Below, piece by piece: positions 22,994 through 37,023 of a DNA stretch of 64,000 nucleotides. Made by a program: the position numbers and the translations under genes. Under the pieces are notes generated by a model. It was not told the DNA's origin. It saw only the letters and a program-made list of their open reading frames with translations, and did no database searches. Each line of letters opens with the position of its first letter. Position 1 is the first letter of the stretch. Location: the NCBI GenBank assembly GCA_036365515.1, contig CM070874.1, positions 109,381,235 to 109,445,234 of the forward strand, given 5' to 3'. Source of the DNA: Torymus aiolomorphi (Eukaryota > Arthropoda > Insecta > Hymenoptera > Torymidae).

Positions 22994-25235
22994 CAATGTA
23001 TTCGTGTGAATATTGTGCCTGATAACTTTTAGCTGAACACTGAAAATACGATTTCTTTGAAAATCACCTCAGTGGTTTTGAAAATTGCTTGTATGTACCG
23101 TCCCTAATTTCAACATCACACTGCAAACACACCATAGCAAATCGCATGACAGTTTTATACGTTCACTAAAAAGAAACAGAAAGAATCCATAAAAAGGGCA
23201 AAAATCTCCTGCTTTCCATCCAATAACCCCGCTATACATCCCCATCACTCTCGAATAATAGCCCTCCCCCCCTACAAAAAAAAATACACTTATATTCATA
23301 CATCGAGAGCGCGCGAGTCTCGTGTCAAAAAAAAAAAGCGGCCGAACTATCGAGAGGGGGAGAGCAACAATGCGGCCGTCGCGTTCCACTTTAACGAACG
23401 TAGCCACTCGTAAAAGGGCCCATCGCCCATCTCGTCCTCAATATTTACAGCCAGGAATTTTCACGGAAGAAAGAAGTAAAAGAAGAAAAAAAAGGGGGGG
23501 AGACTATTGCACCCCTCGCCTACCGTTCTCCCCCTCTCTTCATTTCCGACTTTTGAAAAAAAAAAAGTAAAAGGGAAAAATCAAGCCGAGGCAAAAGAGG
23601 TTAAAACGCACTCATCGCCGTCCCCTCGCTGTCAATCAAACGGCGACGTACGCGTGTCGCGCAGGAATTTCCTCTTCCAGAGAGCGAGAGAGAGGGAGAG
23701 AGAGAGAGATGATCGTCGTCCCTTTTTTCGGGATTTTAATGAGGGCGGAGCTGCTGCTGGGCGCGTTATCGCCGCGCGGACGCTAATTAAGTACAATCGC
23801 TCTCGCATGTATATATATACACACGGGAAGGAGGAGAAATTGCCGATGATGCAGCAAAGAGAGAGAGAGAGATTTATTCAAGGGGTTAGTCGCGAGACGT
23901 GTCTCGCAGGAGGATGTTGATGGATTATCGGCGATAAGAGCGTGCGCCGGCGATTTTTGCAGTGTCACCGCTGCTGCTCTGAGCGCCGGGGACATTTGCG
24001 GAATAATGAGGATTCGACCGCGCTGTATAGTTGTCGTAAACGGCTGCTGCTCGCCGTGCGACGCTGATAAGTGTTATTTACGAGGGCGAGGAACGGATAA
24101 TGAAACGGTTTCGCTTAACGGAGGTACTGTGTATTTAAGTGTATAGGAAAAATTCGTCTGGACCGAAAGTCTTGGTATTGTTGAATAATAGCCACATTTG
24201 TTTTTGTAAAGAAAAAAGTTAAGGTAATGATACAATTATATTATGTGATGAATGTAAAATTTTATTTATAATTTACTTGGAATTATACAGCGGAATGAAT
24301 TTATCAATATTACGTTTAATGTGTGAATTGAGACACTTGACAAGTAACCTAAATTAAAGTCGTATGATATATTTAATAATAAAAATTAAATCCAATTATA
24401 GCCTCTACTTCAATTGCATACAGAAGTCAATTTTTATTCCTGCAAAAATAGCAAAATTAAAGTATAAATCTGTTCTCAATAATACGGTTAACAGACCGAC
24501 CGCGATACAGTATTTACGTATATTTATTAATTGAAAGACATTATTTGCTCGAGACATTACTTACTTCCCAGAATTAAAAATGAACTATTCATCGCGTCCA
24601 TTCAGACACACAAAAAAAAAATATATCAAAAGTATGTCATAAACCTTTCTCTTCGTCCCCAACAATAAAAGTTTCATTCTCCTCTCTATATACCATGTTT
24701 ACAGCAATCCCCACTCATATTCCCTCATAAAACAATAAAAATCGCGTCCAAATCATCCCTGCACTCTATACCCACACGACTTACCCCCCCCCCCCCACAC
24801 ACACAAATACACACCGCCTAATTCTCTCTCTCACTCTCCCTGTTCCCGCAATCCTAGCTTAACGAGCACAAAACCTCTCGCCCCGAGGAAAAAGGCGGCG
24901 CTTTCGATTGTTTCGCTCCCTAAAATCCGCGCGCCTATTGTCTATTTCTAATTTCACGTGCGCGCGTAGTAGTAGAAGTACACGTGCGGCGACCGTCGGT
25001 CTTTTGTACGCCGCGCGTGCGTATATGGAAACGCTACAGCATGCAGTAGCGGCCGACGTTTTCCAAAGTGTTGAAAGGCTAGACACGCGCGCGTGGGGGG
25101 CGACGGTGGTATATAGTATATATACAGGAGGGAAATATTAGGTAATGTTGCCGGCTGGATATATAGAAATCGAGATCGATTAATGTCGGAGCTTGTATGG
25201 GGTTGCATGTGGGCATTGTTGGGATATTGACTGGG

Positions 25236-25238
<3 letters not shown>
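22994..25238. other. Noncoding DNA: two skew modules and AT-rich valley
   Basis: C/A-rich DNA (23090-23460) leads through a CpG core to (GA)n (23689-23709) and G-rich DNA (23700-24130). An AT-rich valley follows (24130-24600). A second module begins with C-rich DNA (24600-24850), including a poly-C run at about 24785-24797 followed by (CA)n. No gene is seen. Confidence 0.65.

Positions 25239-25269
<31 letters not shown>
25239..25269. repeat. (GA)n microsatellite
   Basis: A perfect GA run lies on the right, G-rich side of the CpG core at about 24890-25110. Confidence 0.95.
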
Positions 25270-25274
<5 letters not shown>

Positions 25275-27700
25275 GGTGGAAACGACAGTGATTGGCTGGG
25301 CGAAAGTTTAATTTCTTTGTGGAGTTCGTTATACAGGCTTCTGTATATATTTCGAAAAACTGTGATTGCTTTCGAAGGAACGAACTATGTAATGCGTTCT
25401 AACACATATCTTACCTTGTTATTAAGTTAATCGGTATCTTTTTTACATCCCCTGATATCTTTAGAGTATATAAATGATATATTTACTGTTTCGGTATTCA
25501 CAACATTTTCAATTCCCTTTATTTACGTTATTATACCTATGCGCACGTGAAAACGAGCTCCTTGCTTGTATTGACATTATACTTTTGTCTCTCATCGTAA
25601 TCAATGATCTCACCATCATTATTATACCAAACACAAAACAACAACAATACCGAAAACGAAGCGTCGAATTAAATCTTAGCCGCAGCTGTGAATCATTTAA
25701 TTATTTTTCCCGCGGTAAAAAGCCCGACTATTTGCATACCCGGTCTATTGAATCCAACTCGCGCGCTAGTATATATATATATACAAACACACGCTCGTGA
25801 GCGGTGAAAGCCCAACACAAACGTGCAGCGCGCGCACTGTGCACCCGTTGTACGCGCGCGCTCATGGAAAATCTATTTTACGCGAAATCTCGACCGACCG
25901 CACACGCGCGCGCCCATTATGCAGCGCCGCATGAGAAAGCGAGAGCTAATTCCGGGGCCGGCTGTTTACCCGCGGAATGGTAAAAATTTCGAGAGGAGGG
26001 GGGAAAATGGGTGGGTCGATGGGTTATTAATTTAATTTCGAACCAGAACCGCAGCTAATTTGATCGAAAGAATGGTCGGTGTGTTTTCGATGTTAATTTG
26101 CGAGCGAATATTGTGAGTAGGTTTAAATCAAATGTTGACTGCAATGCGCGTGCATCGTGATTATATGATTGAATTTATTATGACCGAGGGTCGGTTTAGT
26201 TCGGTTCGACGTTGAAAAAGAAATAACTCGATGAAGATTACGCTAAAATCATATAATCGATGCTGCAATGAGAGAATTCGCGATAATTATTACTAACAGT
26301 TTATTATTGCAATTCCTACTAACACTCGCCGTAAACGTGCGAACATTAGCATTTGTTTTCACCCAAATACCACGCACTCTAATATTCCCTTTTTTCCTCC
26401 TACCCCACACCGTAACTTTCACCAAGAAATTCTTTCCCCGCGCGCTGCAATCTCTAAGTACGCGATAACTTCCCTCCTCCACTGTTCTCCGCACCAAGCG
26501 CTGATCCCAATACAAAACCACTACAAATTCCCATTCTAAAAGAAGCCCCCGTGTGTCCTCTCTCGTATAATTCGCGAAGGCTATACGCACCGCGCGCGCG
26601 CACGAACATATACTGCCTTCCGCGAACAATGAACGGTTTCACAAACGGCCGCTAATTCACGTAAGAAAGCGCGCTTAAAACAAGAGCTGCGTTCGCGCGC
26701 ATTTATAAAAGCAGCGCGTATGTATATACGCGAACAATGAGATCCACGCGGCTCTTTGTCTCTTCGGGTGCGTGGGCAGAGGTGCGAAAGCGGGCGCTAA
26801 TTGGCTCGCTGATTGACTGGCCGCGAAAAAAAGTAGAGTTGTATGTGGGTGTGTGGGAAACGTCGCACAGCGTCGGCGGTTCCTCGATATGTCTCTATAT
26901 TTATTCGGGGCCTTTAATCAAGAGCAGCGGCTGTGCAAACGTATAGAAGCGTTTTCTGTCCTTTTTTTGAGAGGGAATTAATTTTTTAGGCGTAGCGGAG
27001 AGAATTTTATCTCGGATTTCGCGGCGCTTTGACGGAGGAATATGTGTGTGTGTTTACACACACTTTGAATGAGTAAGTGAGCGAGTATGAGAGGCTGTAG
27101 TATTTTCGGACGGTTAATCGGGATGAACTTGAATTCGCGAAGAGGGAGTTTGAAAGCTTGTTCAAACATGATGGGCTCGAGAACGCTCGGAAATTCTCGC
27201 TGGTCAAGTTCAAGACCGGCGGCGCGCCGAGCGGCTTGCAGAAAAAGCCCGTAAAAACTGTCGAGAGTTAATTATAAATTGATTTCAACGTCGCGGCCGC
27301 TTACTCACTGAAAGCGCGCGCGAGCGCGAGAACTTCGAGACAACTTTTTACAACTTTCAATTTCAAAAGCGTAAATGATCGCGCAAAAACACGGTGAGTG
27401 AGCGGAGCGGAAAAAAAACGCTGCAACACGGACGACGGCGCGCCTCTATTGTTTTCGATTTTACGTTCGGCTCGTTCGTGCAAAGATGACAAAAAACGTT
27501 CTCCGCGCAGCAGCGCGGCGTAAAAATGCTCTGGATTTCGATTTCGGAGCGTTCGCGTGTGTCGAAAGATCATCGTGTAAGTCGTGTAGTCTTTTCACCG
27601 TACGGCTTGCTTCTTAATTACAATAATGAGCGAAAAACATTAGTTATGTAGGATTTTTTTTGTGCCTCCCGCGTTTGATTTACGACGACGATAATTCATT
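25270..27700. other. Noncoding DNA: skew modules leading to ratchet point 2
   Basis: Modules run from about 25590-25800 to 25960-26130, and from C/A-rich DNA at 26330-26620 to G/T-rich DNA at 26740-27100. A moderately CpG-rich segment (27130-27560) gives way to AT-rich DNA before the splice site at 27725. No gene is supported. Confidence 0.65.
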
Positions 27701-27779
27701 TTCGCCCTATTTTCGTATGTTTCAGGTAAGACATGTGTTTTGGGAGTGGATTTGATGGAGAGGACGTGGACACGTAAGC
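27701..27779 (+). promoter_or_regulatory. Recursive splice site 2 (ratchet point) with RS-exon
   Basis: TTTCAG ends at 27725 and is joined directly to GTAAGA (27726-27731). The upstream sequence is pyrimidine-rich (CGCCCTATTTTCGTATG) and has no AG for about 70 bases. A second donor, GTAAGC, begins at 27774 and would close a 48-nt RS-exon (27726-27773). The core TTTCAG|GTAAG is identical to that of the sites at 8887 and 50875. It lies 18.8 kb from the first site, a normal step length for ratchet points in insect giant introns. Confidence 0.75.
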
Positions 27780-30700
27780 ACAGCGTTCGTTCATTTTTCG
27801 TAACGATACTCTGAGGTAACGTAAAAAGAGTAATGATCTTAGTTCACGGATGGCGTTTTTGGAGTAATATTACAACGAAATTTTACGTAATTATAATATT
27901 ACTCGGGTGCGGAGTGGATTGCGTTATAATTATTCAAATCGAGTCAAAAGTCGACGATTTCTGTAAAAAACAAGAATTAAATGGATATAAACTGTGTTTA
28001 ATGAAGTAGATATTATCTAATATTAACCGTACAGTATAATGTTGAACCGTCAGAACGAGGAAATCCCGAAATTTAGTTTGAATATTATATACGACTGTAC
28101 GTGACAACGTGTAACACAGGTCAATGACTTAGTTAATTCAATGTAATATATAATTGTTACCGTTAAATCATTAGTCAAGCGTCAATTGCTCCGTCCAAAT
28201 CGTTGCGCATTTCTATTCTGAGTGCTGTCGGAAAATTCACGAAAATAAACACAACTCTATAATAGTAGTCTACACTCTACAATTAAAACTACGTTAAATT
28301 ATCTTTACCAAAATTAAATTCCAATCGCTGTAACGACCTACGACTGAATTTCCCTTCAACCACCTTAATACACTTCATCAATTAATTATCTCTCTACCCA
28401 ATACTTCCTACTTTCGAAACACCAAGCCATTTAAAACTAAAATCTAAACATCCTATCACCACCCACTCTCGAAAACTTCTCTCTCCCCCCCACACACACA
28501 CACACACCTCGCAAACATCAGCTCGGCGCGTATATACAGCACTCGGTACATATACTCACGAACCGAACGCATAAACCATAATTTCCCCGGTGTGTGCGCG
28601 CGCGCGCCAGTATCCACGCGCGTACATATATACACCAACAACATTCCACTGCGCGACATCGCGCGCGATAACACGACCCCGAGACTCGGGAACGTGTTTT
28701 ATGCGCGCCCGCTCGCGCTCGTCGGATTATCCGCCGGCGTATATACGCGGATTTTACAACTACACGCCGCGTAATCTCTCCCACTCTCGCTCTTTCGCCG
28801 GCCCCGAAATACCTGCCTCCCGAAGACAATTCAATCGGCGCGCGAAGACTAGCGCCGCGCGTATATACGTATGTATATATACCTTATGCACATATATACA
28901 AGCATATACACACACATGCGCGCATATCCACATCCATGTTTGCGTCTAATCCGAGTCGCCGAGGGACAATAGGACGCCCGTGTAGTGCGCGTGTTATTGC
29001 CGCGCGGATAATGCGCCACCGCGTGCGAGAGTTTGAAACTGACGTCGCGCGCAAACATACGTATACGTACGTACGTACGCGAGAGAGACAGTTTGCCTTT
29101 CGGCGAGTGCGTGTGAGTGAAGAATAATGGCAGTCGGACGGCAGAGACTGCGGCGGAGGCAGCTACGGCGACCGCGGACGTGTGGTTTGCGGTATAAGCG
29201 TGCGGAGAGCGGAATTTTTGTTCTTGCGGAGGGAGAGGACGGCTGGTAGCGAGAGAGCTGAGGTGACGCGTGCATGCGCGCGTCTGGATTTTTTTTGGAA
29301 GGAGATTTTTGCTAGGGTTTTTGAGAGGGAAGTGATAGATAGGTTGTTGCGCAAGGGGTCGTTGTGTAATAAAGAAAGTCTCTGCGGTATAGGATTGCGC
29401 TCGTATTTGTGTGTGTGTGATCTAATTTGCGGTTTCAGAGAGTTTTTATTTAGAGCGTATAGAATATAGAGATTGAATACAATGTTGACTTTTAAATTTG
29501 CGAAATATACCGTTACAAATATATATAACGTATATAGGAAATGGTTTTTTAATATTCAAATAACGTCTGGCCTTTTTTTATCCACGTTGACGTTATCGAA
29601 GATATATCAGAATCGTCGGAAAATAATTTTAAAAGAATTATTATATATTTCGTATCAGTAAAATCAGAATCAGAATTATTTCACTCGCGCGCGCGCGGTC
29701 GCGGCGGCCGACATCACGTACATCGGCGCCTGTCAATTGCAGCGTGATATTCCATTAGCCGCGTGATAAAAATAAAGGCTACTCTTCGCTTGAAAAATCA
29801 TTCCTGTATACACGCCTCTGGTCCGTTATATTATATATTCCATATAAAATAATGCTTGAGCGTATGAAACTTGCCCAAGAAAGAAAAAGCATAATTTTCG
29901 CGTACACATATTAAGACACAATTATATTCAGCGCAGCTACTACCGGCGAAGAAAAATTTAAATACAAAACAGTCGCGGCGACGGCGGCGGCGGCTACCTC
30001 GCCCGTGCGCGGCTCAACAACAATACAAAAACCTTTATTCATAAGAACGTTTATTCCTCCTACCTAAATACCCCATCCGGCGAGCTTTATCACCCAACAA
30101 AGCACTAACGAAACTGCAGCACACTGTCCCCCCCGCATCCCATATAATTTCCTCGTATACAGCCTCCGCATGCAAAACGCTCAATGGCAAATCAGCGCCT
30201 CTCCCTCCGAAGAAACATCGATGCGCTCACGCGTCTCGTAAACTCTCTCTGTCTCGCTCTCTCGGTACACGCGCGCGCGGCTACCGCACCTCAGCCTTAT
30301 GAATCTCGCGGCCGTAAAAGCCGCAGTCGATTTTACGTCCAGCGCCTGCCTCCTTCTCTCGTTTTTTTTTGTATTTTCACGAGCGCGCGAGCGAGAGAAA
30401 GAGAGATGAATTTTTTCGCGAGCAGGAAGTGGGCGGCGTTGCGTCGAATATCGTTACGCGGCAGCAGCGCATGTGTATGTATATATATACGTGCGCGCCT
30501 TTGATGATACGGCTTTGTCCACCCCTTTTTGCTCCGTCTTGTTTCTTCTTTTTTGGGCAGAAGAGAGGGAGCGAGAGCGAAAAGTGCGGCTGAAATTGCA
30601 GCAGCAGTAGCCGTTCGGTTTTATATACATATGGATGCGCTAGTGGCGCGTGCGTGTGCGCGTCTGCCGACGCAGGAAAACGGGCGCGAGAGGTGTGGAA

Positions 30701-32013
30701 TGCGTGGAGGAGAGGAATGGAAGTGTCTGTGTGAGGATTCGGGAGAGAAGAGAGAGGAGTGAACGTTACGCGCGAATTTACGTGGTAAATTGCCGCGCGA
30801 ATGTTTTTGGTAAATGTTTTGAGGTTTTTGTGCTCGCCGGGAAATTGGCGAGTCGTATTACTGTACTATTTCTTTATTGTTAGTGTAGAATAGGTGTGAA
30901 TGGAGGTCGTTAATTAGGATGTGGCCTCGTTACGGTTAATATGACGTGCTGCGAGGTAGATAATAATCCATTGAGAAGTAAATTAAGTTAAGTAATTTTT
31001 ATAGTAAACTGTATGAATACTCAAGAGATGATGAGAATTGCAACTTCAATTTTTATTTTATAAATATATAATAAACTATTTTTACAAAAAATAGTATCAA
31101 ATTGGTCCAATTACTGGTTCTATTCATAAAGCATGCACTTATACTCGACACACATAAAACCCCTTTCAAAAATCCCGTCCGACATTTAAGATCGCTTCAT
31201 TCTCTCCTGCCCAAAATATTCCGAATACCCGCACTTACCTCACCATGATTCATCGATAACAATCCAACTTCTGACAATTCAAAGAAAATCACTGCTCACA
31301 AAGGCCACGTCCAATCCAAAATACTTACCCATCCAATCCAACGCAGCATCGAAGACCTTATCAAGACTTAAAATAGACAGAGCGAGAGCCACGAGAGCCG
31401 CCGCCTCTCTGTAATCTCTCGGCATCTACACGATGCTCATCGCTCGGCCGCTTAAAAACCAGCAATGAAGAAGCGCTTTTTTTCTCTCTCCTCCTCGCAA
31501 TATCGAGGGGTGACTCTGCTCAGCCGGTACGACATCAATGGGCCGCGGGGCAGGTGTGAACCAACCGGCCGCCTCGTCTTTATTTTCGGCCTCATCATCG
31601 TCGCCGCTTATCTCGGTCTTTGATTTCTCGGAGGGACATCTCCTCTCTTGCTGAGGTCTCTGTTTCCTATACGGCCGCGGGGGCATTTTATTGTGAACAT
31701 GGTTTTTTTTTGTTGTTGTTTCTTTGGGGAGGTAATTTATGCGCGGCGAGAGGCGAGGTAGGTGACGGCCCGGGCGGGTCCTCTAATTAAGATGCTTTTA
31801 ATTTAAATAAAGACACGGGGTTTTGGGAGGTTCTTTTTTTCGTGGGATTATATGTATATGCTCAGGGCGGCGCTTTATTGCTTTCGTTTATGAATGTGTT
31901 TAGGGGGGTTTGAGTTGATGGAATGACGATAAGAATAGTTTCTTGTTGGGATGAAAATTCTGAGTTATGTATAATATATTTTAAGTTTTTCAGTTCGAAA
32001 TGTTAATTATAAA
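27780..32013. other. Noncoding DNA: modules and AT-rich valleys
   Basis: AT-rich DNA (27820-28330) is followed by a C/A-rich flank (28270-28620) with (CA)n at about 28491-28506, a CpG core (28580-29090) rich in 'tatata', and G-rich DNA (29090-29420). Further modules run from 30040-30180 to 30680-30960 and from 31140-31400 to 31690-31930. No open frame here resembles a known protein. Confidence 0.65.
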
Positions 32014-32276
32014 CCCTGCTAGAAAATTAACCATATTTTATAGCTAAGGTGTTAATTAAATGGAAGGATTTTTAGCGAAAATGATAATGCAAAAGTAATA
32101 TAATTCATCTAAAAGTTCTACTATTACTTAAATTACATGTTTTATGAAGTGTACTAGTGCGACAATTTATTTCGGATTGGTACATAATTATGAAATACAA
32201 GCAATATGTTCGTTTTTAGCCATAAAGTTAACTAAAAAATAGCTATATACGCTTTTGGTTAAGATTTCTACCAGGG
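32014..32276. mobile_element. CCCTGNTAGAAA-ended inverted-repeat MITE, 263 bp
   Basis: The left end CCCTGCTAGAAAATTAACCA is mirrored by TGGTTAAGATTTCTACCAGGG at the right. Inner blocks also pair (TATAGCTAA and the 'agctatata' near 32240). The same terminal motif ends the hairpin at 56527-56687 and the one-sided remnant near 46702. AA, not TA, lies outside both ends. Confidence 0.75.
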
Positions 32277-33167
32277 AATTATCCATGAAAATACGACGAT
32301 TAATGGCACTTCGACCAATAATTATGCTTACCTTCAAAAACCATTCCATCAAATCGATTGCTCCCCGCATTCTTTACAATTAGTTCGGCTACCATCCCGC
32401 ACAATAAAACCATTTTCCCAGAAACAAAACCGCCAGCCATATACATACCACCATCCCTAATCAACTCATCATCGCGCCGAGTCAATCATCAATCCCGCAG
32501 CTGGCCCCTAATACCCCTGCGCCACACCTCCTCTACACCGGCAAATTTTCCGCCTCCAACACCCGTTGTTTCTCGCCGCGCTCCTCTACCCACACAAAAA
32601 AGGCCAAGGAAGAGGATAAAACAAAAAAAATAGCCATTTCACCCCACCTATATGCTTTTCCTCTGAGCCCGCGCACCAGCAGCGTAGTAGTAGAGACGTC
32701 GAGATATCCTTTGGAAACCCGAGGCGTGGAGCGAGGCGCACCACGGGACGTCCGCGCGTATAGAGCGCTGCAGCGGCTATCGGGTGTCTCTCAAAAATAG
32801 ATTTTTCACCGCTTGCGCGCGGGATAGAGCTGTTGCTCTCTCGCTGGGCGCTGGTGCTGTGCGGCATACCGGGGTTTTGTCTGTTCTTCGTTTTCTCGTT
32901 TTTTTTTCTTGTTAGAGGGGGAAGGAATGGCTGGGAGCGTTGCTGAGTGTGTTGCGCTCTCGTAGTTGCTGCTATAGTTCGTTTTTTTAGTTCGAGGAAG
33001 CCTGGAGGGGAGAGAAAGACTGTTGGCAGACTGCGAGGAGGGAAGGTGCCGAGAAGGTTTTGTGCAGATTTTCCACGGGAGGGTTTCTTGGGAAAACAGA
33101 TGAGCAGCGCGGGGGTAACGAGAGCGTGAAGATGCGCGCTAATGAAATTCGAGGATTATTGGAGGTC

Positions 33168-33169
<2 letters not shown>
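32277..33169. other. Noncoding DNA: one skew module
   Basis: C/A-rich DNA (32350-32640) leads through a core (32660-32870) into G/T-rich DNA (32880-33169). No gene is seen. Confidence 0.65.

Positions 33170-33204
<35 letters not shown>
33170..33204. repeat. (GA)n microsatellite
   Basis: A perfect GA run lies at the right edge of a G-rich flank, just before AT-rich DNA. Confidence 0.95.
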
Positions 33205-33205
<1 letters not shown>

Positions 33206-36200
33206 ACTTTGGGAATTAGGCGAACGAATATAAACTGATAATTAAAAGTTCAAACCTTTTAATATCCGTCCTACTCTCAATTTTTTCAGTCGTGTTCTAT
33301 AGTATCTATAGTATATAGATTCATTGCTGACCTTATTCGATCGGTAGAATAATCTAAAATTCGAATTCCCAATCCGAACATGAGATAAAAACCGTTTAAA
33401 ATTCGAATTCCCACATAAATTTTCCTACCATACTTTTAAATACACATTTTCCGACATAACATACAAACTACGCAGCTCGTTTAACCACGCCATTCACCCC
33501 CCCCCCCCCCCACCCGCCAAAAACCCAAACTTTCTCTTCCCGAAACTAATAAACTCATCAACACCAGCTAATTAATCCCCAACTCTCCCCTTCCCAAAAA
33601 TCTCCCCAAACTACTCCCAACCTCTCCCTCTCTCTCTTCACTACTCCTCGTCGCGTCCACACAAAGGCTACTTAAACCAACTCTCCCTCTCCCCCCAGGC
33701 GCGAGCGCGCGCGCTCCACTAACCTACGTCAAAAACAGTGAGAGAGAGCGAGACCGCATCTGCGACCCCCGCCGCGGCATAAATCGTGTGCATGCGCGCA
33801 ATCGAAGAGTGATAAAGGACAGCGAAGAAATACAAACGCGCGAGCCCCTCGTAAAAATGTCCGGCTCGCCTGATTTTTCCACGCGCGCGAGATTCTGACG
33901 CTGGGTCTCGTAAATATGGGAGCTAGCGGGTAATATGGAGGGGCGCTGCTGCTGCTGCGTCTTTTGTGCGAAGAGGTGAAGTGGACGCGAGGCTTTGTGC
34001 CCGTCGATTTCTTTATTCCGCGCAGAGAGATAAGTGTGAGAGAGGGAGAGGTTGACGTGGTTCGAGTGTTAATGGAGCAATAACAGTAAAAATCAGTGGA
34101 TTATTGGTAGTAAAGTCAGCGAGCGGTAAAGTTCGTAGTGCTCTCTGTGTATGTTTTTATATACGTATATTATATACAAAACAATATTACGATGTAGTAA
34201 AAGGTGCGATAATCGGGCGTTGAGAAGTTTTCCAACAGGTCGATGTCCCGGCTAATATTGTTGGTATATCGACCGGCGACTTTAGAAAATATTGAGCGTT
34301 ACTCATTGAGAGTGGGAAATCTCCGTTTGTATATATATAATTTGTCACTTAAATGATAGATATAATGGCATCGTAAACCCACTACCATAACTTTTTTATA
34401 AATACTCTCCCTATTAAATTCTAAACCGTAGCCACTATATATCATATCGGCCAAACAGCCTCATTAGACATTTATCCATATTCTCATTAATGAGCTTTTC
34501 ACGAACGAACGCGCGCGGCCGTAAAACTCGCCGTAATACACGGACACTCGCTCTATCTGTACTATACGTGTGTAAAAGCTCCGGCAGCGACGGTGTGTGA
34601 TGTACTGTATCGAATTTCTCCGGGAATGCGCGACAGGGAACTTACTGTCAACTTTTACGGCCGGTCGGGAAAAAATTATCGCCACCGGCGGCGTCCTCCC
34701 GAAATTTATCTACATCTTCCAAGAGAGAGAGAGAGAGCAGAGAGAAAGTCAATTTGGGAATAAAATACGGCGCTCCTCGAATATTTAGGATCTACGAATC
34801 GGGAGCAGATGCAAATCGTAAGGCCGCAGCCGCCGTCGCCGCCGCTCATGTTTCTTTCATTTGTCGTGTGCGATAAAATTTAAGGGAGCGATATTTTTTG
34901 CCGTTTTATGCGCCTCGTGAAATATGATTGTTGCGCCGCGGCGGTTGTATTATAGTTTGATTGCGTTGTGCGAAAGTATTTCGAAATGCGCGAGCTGTGA
35001 TTTTCGGATCAATTATTTTTGTATACGGTAAAATGGTTTACAAGTTCTAACGAGTTGTTTGTCTTATCAGAATTGTAAAACATATTGTATGCAATACTTT
35101 ATTCATGGATCCTTTCCCAGTTATGAATATACTTTTCCGATAATTTAATTACATACCTGTTGATCGTCTTCCAATAAATTTCCTCATAATTACCCTGTCT
35201 CTCTATTAAATGACTCTTCCAACTCGAACACATTCCCACGAGCATCGACGAGAAATCACTGCAGCGCTCATTCCTATATATATATATATACGCAACCTCG
35301 GCGCTCTCACATATAACTCACCCCTTCGCTCAAAGCACAAGCCATAAAAATCCCTCTCTAAATGTTTAATTACTCGCCCGCGTAAAAACTCTCCCACATT
35401 CCTCTCCCACCCTCGTTCCTTTTGCAGCCCTCCACCTACACCCGTCACACTTAGCGCGCGCAAAAAAAGACGACGACGCAGGATGGGGGTGCGAAAAGAG
35501 AGCCTAAAGAAGTGCGCGCCCACCGCGCTCAAAGAAAAATGCGGCGACGCTAGTTCGCCCCGTGCACGTAATATGAATTCGCCGTTTAACGCCGAGCGAC
35601 ACGGCGCCGCGCCACAATGGACTCGTAAAAAGTGTTTACAAGCCCCCGGAATGCCCCCGGCGGAGATAACGCGCACGCAGAGGCGTAAGAACGCGACGAC
35701 GACGACGACGACGACGGCGAGGTGGAGGTATACCCTCGTGCGCCCCGACGGCTTTTTTATTTCTTCGGAGCGCGCGCGTGCCGACGCTCGGGGGTTAATT
35801 TGTACGCGGCCCTGCCGCGCGTTGCTATTGCTGATTAGGAGTTTCGAAGGCAGTATGGTGGGGGCGAGACTTTGTGGAAATTTATTGGACTCGTGATTTG
35901 ACAGAGGAATGCGGAATGAGATTCGTGGAATTTTTCCTGGAGAGTTGTCGGTATACGGAGGCAGTTAAATTGGATTAAATGATAATTTTTTTTTTTTTAT
36001 AAATATTGATATTAATTAAAGCGTTTGTTAAGTTCGTTTGAAATTCGATGAAAGAGTATTAATATTGCGGGAATATATGCGATTGTTTTATGAAGCGTTA
36101 AATTAACTGTCAGGTTCGAAGAAAGATATATAAAATATATACATTTATTCTCAATGTTTGAAATGGGTCAATTAAAAATTAAATAAAAAAGAATATCTGC

Positions 36201-36808
36201 GTATATTGAAATTAATTTTATCTTGCCCGCATTAATGAAAACGTTGAAATGCGTTTGAAACGTGTTTACGTTTAAAATTATAATTAAAGATATATCAAAT
36301 ACACAATATATAACACGTTAAGCGAAAAAGAATATCACAAAGGCCGTTATAACGACGAAGCGCGCACGAGAACAGATTTTTTTACTTTATTATACCTAGT
36401 ATAGTTTTTAAAGCAGAGTATAGTGCAAAGCACTTGTAACAATTTCACTTTCCCTTTACCAACAACATTTCAAAGTCCACTTATCCTTCATTACCACAAA
36501 CAAAACCCTCCCTCTACCCGGCAAATCAAAAGCTACTCACCGAGACAATACCAATTATTTTTACCCTCTCCGGCGCGCGCAACAACACAAGAGAGCCGCG
36601 CGCCAACAAACGACGACGTCGCTTGCGCTCTTCTCTCTCTCTCCCTCTCTCTCTACGAAAACTAGTTTTTACAGTCAATGCCGCGTCTTAAAGCTCTGCT
36701 TCGTTTTGCTCATCTCTTTGCCTTCTCTCTCCCTCCCTCTCTTCTCCTCCGCCGCGGAATCAAAAGGCGCATTACGTCGATTTCGATGCCCGAGCGCGCG
36801 CGACGTCA

Positions 36809-36810
<2 letters not shown>
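33205..36810. other. Noncoding DNA: modules
   Basis: C-rich DNA (33380-33740), with a 14-15 base poly-C run at about 33487-33501, leads through a core into G-rich DNA (33900-34330). A core at 34500-34900 includes (GA)n at about 34723-34738. C-rich DNA (35170-35480) passes through a core (35450-35830) with a (GAC)n run (35695-35716) into G/T-rich DNA (35850-35970). AT-rich DNA follows (35970-36400), then the next C/A-rich flank (36430-36600). No gene is supported. Confidence 0.65.
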
Positions 36811-36880
<70 letters not shown>

Positions 36881-36881
36881 A

Positions 36882-36933
<52 letters not shown>
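36811..36933. repeat. (GA)n microsatellite, 123 bp, interrupted
   Basis: GA units with a few C, A or T interruptions (for example GACAGA). A second run follows at about 36985-37008. Its translations give the Arg/Glu and Leu/Ser dipeptide 'proteins' at 36675-37113, which are artefacts. Confidence 0.95.
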
Positions 36934-36936
<3 letters not shown>

Positions 36937-37023
36937 TTTTGTAAATAACCGCAGGCTACATTTTTTATCGTCTCGATATTCAAAGGAGAGAGAGAGAGAG
37001 AGAGAGACAGCGAAAGAGAGAGA

